A stretch of DNA of 64,000 nucleotides, from NCBI GenBank assembly GCA_039817885.1, contig JBCBUY010000005.1:1-64000 (forward strand), read 5' to 3'. Under the pieces are notes generated by a model that was given only the letters and a program-made list of their open reading frames with translations, had not been told where the DNA came from and ran no database searches. A program made the translations under genes and the position numbers. This DNA comes from CALLCD01 sp039817885. GTDB taxonomy: Bacteria > Pseudomonadota > Alphaproteobacteria > Caulobacterales > Hyphomonadaceae. Positions 61,413 through 64,000 of the stretch are shown in pieces (the stretch's first letter is position 1; each line of letters starts with the position of its first letter).

Positions 61413-62897
61413 CTAGAAGTCATCCTTCGAGATGTTTCGGTCCAGATTGCCGAACCGGGTGAGGTTCTCATCAAAAGCCAGCTGTACCCGGCCAATCGGC
61501 CCGTGACGCTGCTTGCCAATGATGACCTCTGCTGTGCCATAGACTTGGTCCATTCGGTCACGCCAGCGCTGCCATTTCTCGGCCGACTGATGATCGTTTG
61601 GATCGTTTTGCGGCTCGGTGCGTTCCAAATAGTAGGCTTCTCGATAGACGAAAGCGACAACGTCAGCATCCTGTTCGATCGAACCAGATTCCCGCAGATC
61701 GGAGAGCAAGGGGCGCTTGTCATCGCGTTGTTCGACCTGGCGGCTGAGCTGAGACAAAGCAATCACAGGAACATTCAGCTCCTTTGCGAGGGTCTTAAGC
61801 CCCATGGAGATTTCAGTGATTTCCTGCACGCGGTTACCCTGGGAGCGCATGGATCCATTTATCAGCTGCAAATAGTCGATGATAATCAGATCCACGCCAT
61901 GGGAGCGGTGGAGCCGCCGCGCCCTGGCCGATACCTCGCTAATCGATTGACCGCCCTTATCGTCGATAAAGAGCGGGATATTCTGCAACTCCTCTGTTGC
62001 ATCGCGAAGCTTCTCGAACTCCTGCTTGTCAAAGTCACCCTGCCGGATGCGGTGAGACATGATCGCGGTTCGCTCAGCCAGAATCCGCGTGGCCAACTGC
62101 TCGCTGGACATCTCCAACGAGATAAAGGCGACCCGAGCGCCCTCCACCGTTTTCTTTGTCCCATCATCTTGCGGCTCTCCACGCCAGGCATTCGCCGCAT
62201 TGAAAGCGATATTGGTCGCCAGCGAGGTTTTTCCCATAGACGGGCGGCCCGCAAGGATAATCAGATCAGACCGGTGAAGCCCGCCAAGCTTGTGATCGAG
62301 ATCATCAAGATGGGTCGCAATCCCAGCGATTTTGCCTTCGCGCTGAAAGGCCGCTTCCGCCATAATCAGCGACTCGGCCATGGCCTCGCTGAAGTGGATG
62401 AACGCCTTGTCCGTCGATCCTCGCTCAGCAAGGTCGAAGAGATGTCGCTCGGCCAGTTCGATTTGCTTGGCCCCATCTTCGCCAGGCTCAGGCGACATCG
62501 CCTTTGCCTGCATCGTCGATCCAACATCGATCAACTCGCGGCGCACAGCGAGATCACGGATCATGCGCGCATAGTCGAGGATCTCTGGACCAAAGGCTGC
62601 GCTATCGAGCAGTTCGGCAAGATAACTTGCCCCGCCAATCACCGTCAGCTGCTCAGTTTTCTCAAAATGCTCCTGCAGCGTGACGCCATCAGCGACCCGC
62701 CCCTGCTGGATCATGATTTGCGCGGTCTCATAGACCTCCCTATGCGCCGGCGCATAAAAGTCCGAAGGACGCAGGACGTCCGCCACACGCTGGAACGCGT
62801 TGTTATCAAACAAAATCGCCCCGAGCACCGCCGCTTCCGCCGCGAGATTGTTAGGAGGTACAATCGTGCTTTGTGTGTGTCTTAGATCATCAGCCAT
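61413..62897 (-). CDS. dnaB: Replicative DNA helicase DnaB
   Basis: A 494-residue hexameric helicase. The N-terminal domain starts PPNNLAAEAAVLGAIL. The RecA-like C-terminal domain has Walker A AGRPSMGKTSLATN, Walker B LIIIDYLQLI and a late ELRESGSIEQDAD-type segment. No intein is present. It is divergent from radA with 254 bases between them. Confidence 0.97.
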   Translation of the reverse strand: MADDLRHTQSTIVPPNNLAAEAAVLGAILFDNNAFQRVADVLRPSDFYAPAHREVYETAQIMIQQGRVADGVTLQEHFEKTEQLTVIGGASYLAELLDSAAFGPEILDYARMIRDLAVRRELIDVGSTMQAKAMSPEPGEDGAKQIELAERHLFDLAERGSTDKAFIHFSEAMAESLIMAEAAFQREGKIAGIATHLDDLDHKLGGLHRSDLIILAGRPSMGKTSLATNIAFNAANAWRGEPQDDGTKKTVEGARVAFISLEMSSEQLATRILAERTAIMSHRIRQGDFDKQEFEKLRDATEELQNIPLFIDDKGGQSISEVSARARRLHRSHGVDLIIIDYLQLINGSMRSQGNRVQEITEISMGLKTLAKELNVPVIALSQLSRQVEQRDDKRPLLSDLRESGSIEQDADVVAFVYREAYYLERTEPQNDPNDHQSAEKWQRWRDRMDQVYGTAEVIIGKQRHGPIGRVQLAFDENLTRFGNLDRNISKDDF

Positions 62898-63073
62898 GGC
62901 GGCGTGTCATAAATCATTCTTTTTTGTAATACGCGGCTTGATTTCTTCAGGTTCTCTTTCCGTCCCATCACATTGCCGGAAATCCACAGCTCTGTTCCGT
63001 TCTGTGAATGACCACGAAAAACCTCCGTTTTCTGATGAACTGATTCTGCAGCCCGAAATTGCCCCTCTAGCAT

Positions 63074-63088
63074 GTTCCTGGTATGTTC
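63074..63088. promoter_or_regulatory. LexA (SOS) box, alphaproteobacterial type
   Basis: GTTC-CTGGTAT-GTTC is an exact GTTC-N7-GTTC direct repeat, the LexA site of alphaproteobacteria. It lies 63 bases upstream of the radA ATG and 176 bases upstream of the dnaB ATG. The distance favours control of radA. Confidence 0.6.
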
Positions 63089-63151
63089 CAAAGTCTGTGC
63101 GTCAGCCGGATAGCCGATGATTGCACACCGAATCCGCTTAAAAGGTCCCTC

Positions 63152-64000
63152 ATGGTCAAAATCGCCACGTCCCAGTTCGTTTGCCAATCCTGCGGAGAGA
63201 TCCACTCCAAATGGGCCGGCCGCTGCAGCAGCTGCGGCGAATGGAATACGCTTGTCGAAGAAACAGGCTCACCGGTTCCAGGTGGCTTGAAAGCTGAAAA
63301 ATCCGGCCGGAAGAAGCCGTCAAAGACCCAGTTCACCGCCTTGAATGGAGCCGATGACCCACCGCAAAGAATCATGATGGGCGTTGACGAGCTCGACCGC
63401 GTCTTTGGCGGCGGATTGGTGCCAAGCTCTGCAACCCTGATCGGCGGCGACCCCGGCATCGGTAAATCGACTCTCTTGCTACAGGTGGCTGCCCGGCTCG
63501 CCCGCAACGGCCTTGATGTTGTTTATGTCTCCGGCGAGGAGGCCAGCGCGCAAATACAGGACCGGGCCCGTCGGCTGAAGGTCGAAGAAAGTCCGGTACA
63601 ACTCGCCACAGAAACTGACCTCAGAAAGATCCTCTCGGCCCTGAAGAGCGCCAGCCCCGACTTCGTAGTGATCGATTCAATCCAGACACTCTGGTCAGAC
63701 AGCCTCGATGCTGCCCCAGGCTCTGTCGGCCAGGTGCGCGCCTGCGCACAGGAATTGACCCGATGGGCCAAAACATCGGGGGCAGCATTGGTCATCGTCG
63801 GTCACGTCACCAAGGAAGGCCAAATTGCCGGTCCCCGTGTGGTCGAACACATGGTGGATACGGTCTTCTATTTCGAAGGGGAACGCGGCCACCAATTCCG
63901 CATTCTACGCGCCGTCAAAAATCGGTTCGGTCCGACGGACGAAATCGGCATTTTTGAGATGAGCCGTTACGGTCTTGCGCCCGCCCCTGAGCCGTCTGAA
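63152..64000 (+). CDS. radA: DNA repair protein RadA (3' end outside window)
   Basis: The first 283 residues of RadA, a branch-migration and recombination ATPase. A C4 zinc finger (CQSCG and CSSCG) lies in residues 11-32, Walker A is GGDPGIGKSTLLLQ, and the RadA-specific KNRFG motif is present near residue 255. The C-terminal Lon-like domain is cut off by the window end. The start MVKIATSQF follows AAAAGGTCCCTC. A LexA box upstream suggests SOS induction. Confidence 0.94.
   Translation, partial: MVKIATSQFVCQSCGEIHSKWAGRCSSCGEWNTLVEETGSPVPGGLKAEKSGRKKPSKTQFTALNGADDPPQRIMMGVDELDRVFGGGLVPSSATLIGGDPGIGKSTLLLQVAARLARNGLDVVYVSGEEASAQIQDRARRLKVEESPVQLATETDLRKILSALKSASPDFVVIDSIQTLWSDSLDAAPGSVGQVRACAQELTRWAKTSGAALVIVGHVTKEGQIAGPRVVEHMVDTVFYFEGERGHQFRILRAVKNRFGPTDEIGIFEMSRYGLAPAPEPSE

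Noticed and set aside
62882..63205. 107-codon minus-strand frame between dnaB and radA
   Set aside because: It overlaps the radA start and the LexA box, lacks a ribosome-binding site and looks like non-coding sequence.

Overview
The window is a contiguous piece of an alphaproteobacterial chromosome, moderately G+C-rich and densely coding on both strands. The placement rests on several local arrangements typical of that class: xseB-ispA-dxs, dnaB-alr-mlaE-mlaF, cysD followed by a fused cysN-cysC, a BamF-like DUF3035 lipoprotein, a DUF938 methyltransferase, an Atm1-type exporter and a TIGR01459 HAD phosphatase. It also has a LexA-type GTTC-N7-GTTC site and a CYP153 alkane hydroxylase, which suggest an aerobic, probably marine or hydrocarbon-associated member of the Caulobacterales/Hyphomonadaceae/Parvularculaceae neighbourhood. 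The family cannot be fixed from sequence reading alone. No rRNA, tRNA, CRISPR array, prophage or intact insertion sequence was found.

Layout. 1-202: truncated copy of a dispersed palindromic repeat. 203-10669 (minus): mutL, DUF3035 lipoprotein, lspA-ileS, ribF, MaoC hydratase, HAD phosphatase, exported protein, c-type cytochrome, universal stress protein. 10906-15891: two serine hydrolases, YkvA-like protein, acyl-CoA dehydrogenase, hotdog thioesterase. 15892-18219: a structured inverted repeat with an anti-Shine-Dalgarno loop, small ORFs beside a Fur-box-like site, then a compact plus-strand unit of an exported His-His peptide, nickel superoxide dismutase (sodN), its maturation protease (sodX) and an IsdG-type heme monooxygenase. 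18312-24214: CYP153, glutathione reductase, rpiA, glmU, gph and a small protein. 24852-30323 (minus): a curli (type VIII secretion) cluster in the order csgF, csgG, large curlin, small curlin, exported protein of unknown function. 31089-33898: sulfate activation (cysD, cysNC). 33910-47134: methyltransferase, acyl-CoA ligase, TPR lipoprotein, isoprenoid genes, signal peptidase I, metallo-beta-lactamase-fold hydrolase, GNAT acetyltransferase, a decarboxylase-like protein lacking its catalytic serine, and an Atm1-type exporter. 47247-52459: LOG protein, exported VOC protein, gltX, DUF2270, lipoprotein, vWA protein. 52460-55946 is the most plastic stretch: a secreted nuclease with a leader peptide, clustered palindromic repeats, a decayed paralog fragment and a frameshifted LysR regulator. 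55947-64000: unknown protein, a Rieske-ThDP enzyme fusion, mlaF-mlaE, alr, dnaB and the start of radA.

How genes work together. The most suggestive unit is the NiSOD cluster: an iron-free superoxide dismutase, its protease and a heme-degrading monooxygenase joined by 1-base gaps or overlaps, with a Fur-box-like site upstream. It reads as an iron-sparing oxidative-stress operon. The curli cluster encodes a complete pore (CsgG), its adaptor (CsgF) and two amyloid subunits. Its main curlin has an elaborate 5' leader and shares a short motif with CsgF. Single-gene oddities worth testing are the Rieske-ThDP fusion and the decarboxylase-like pseudoenzyme.
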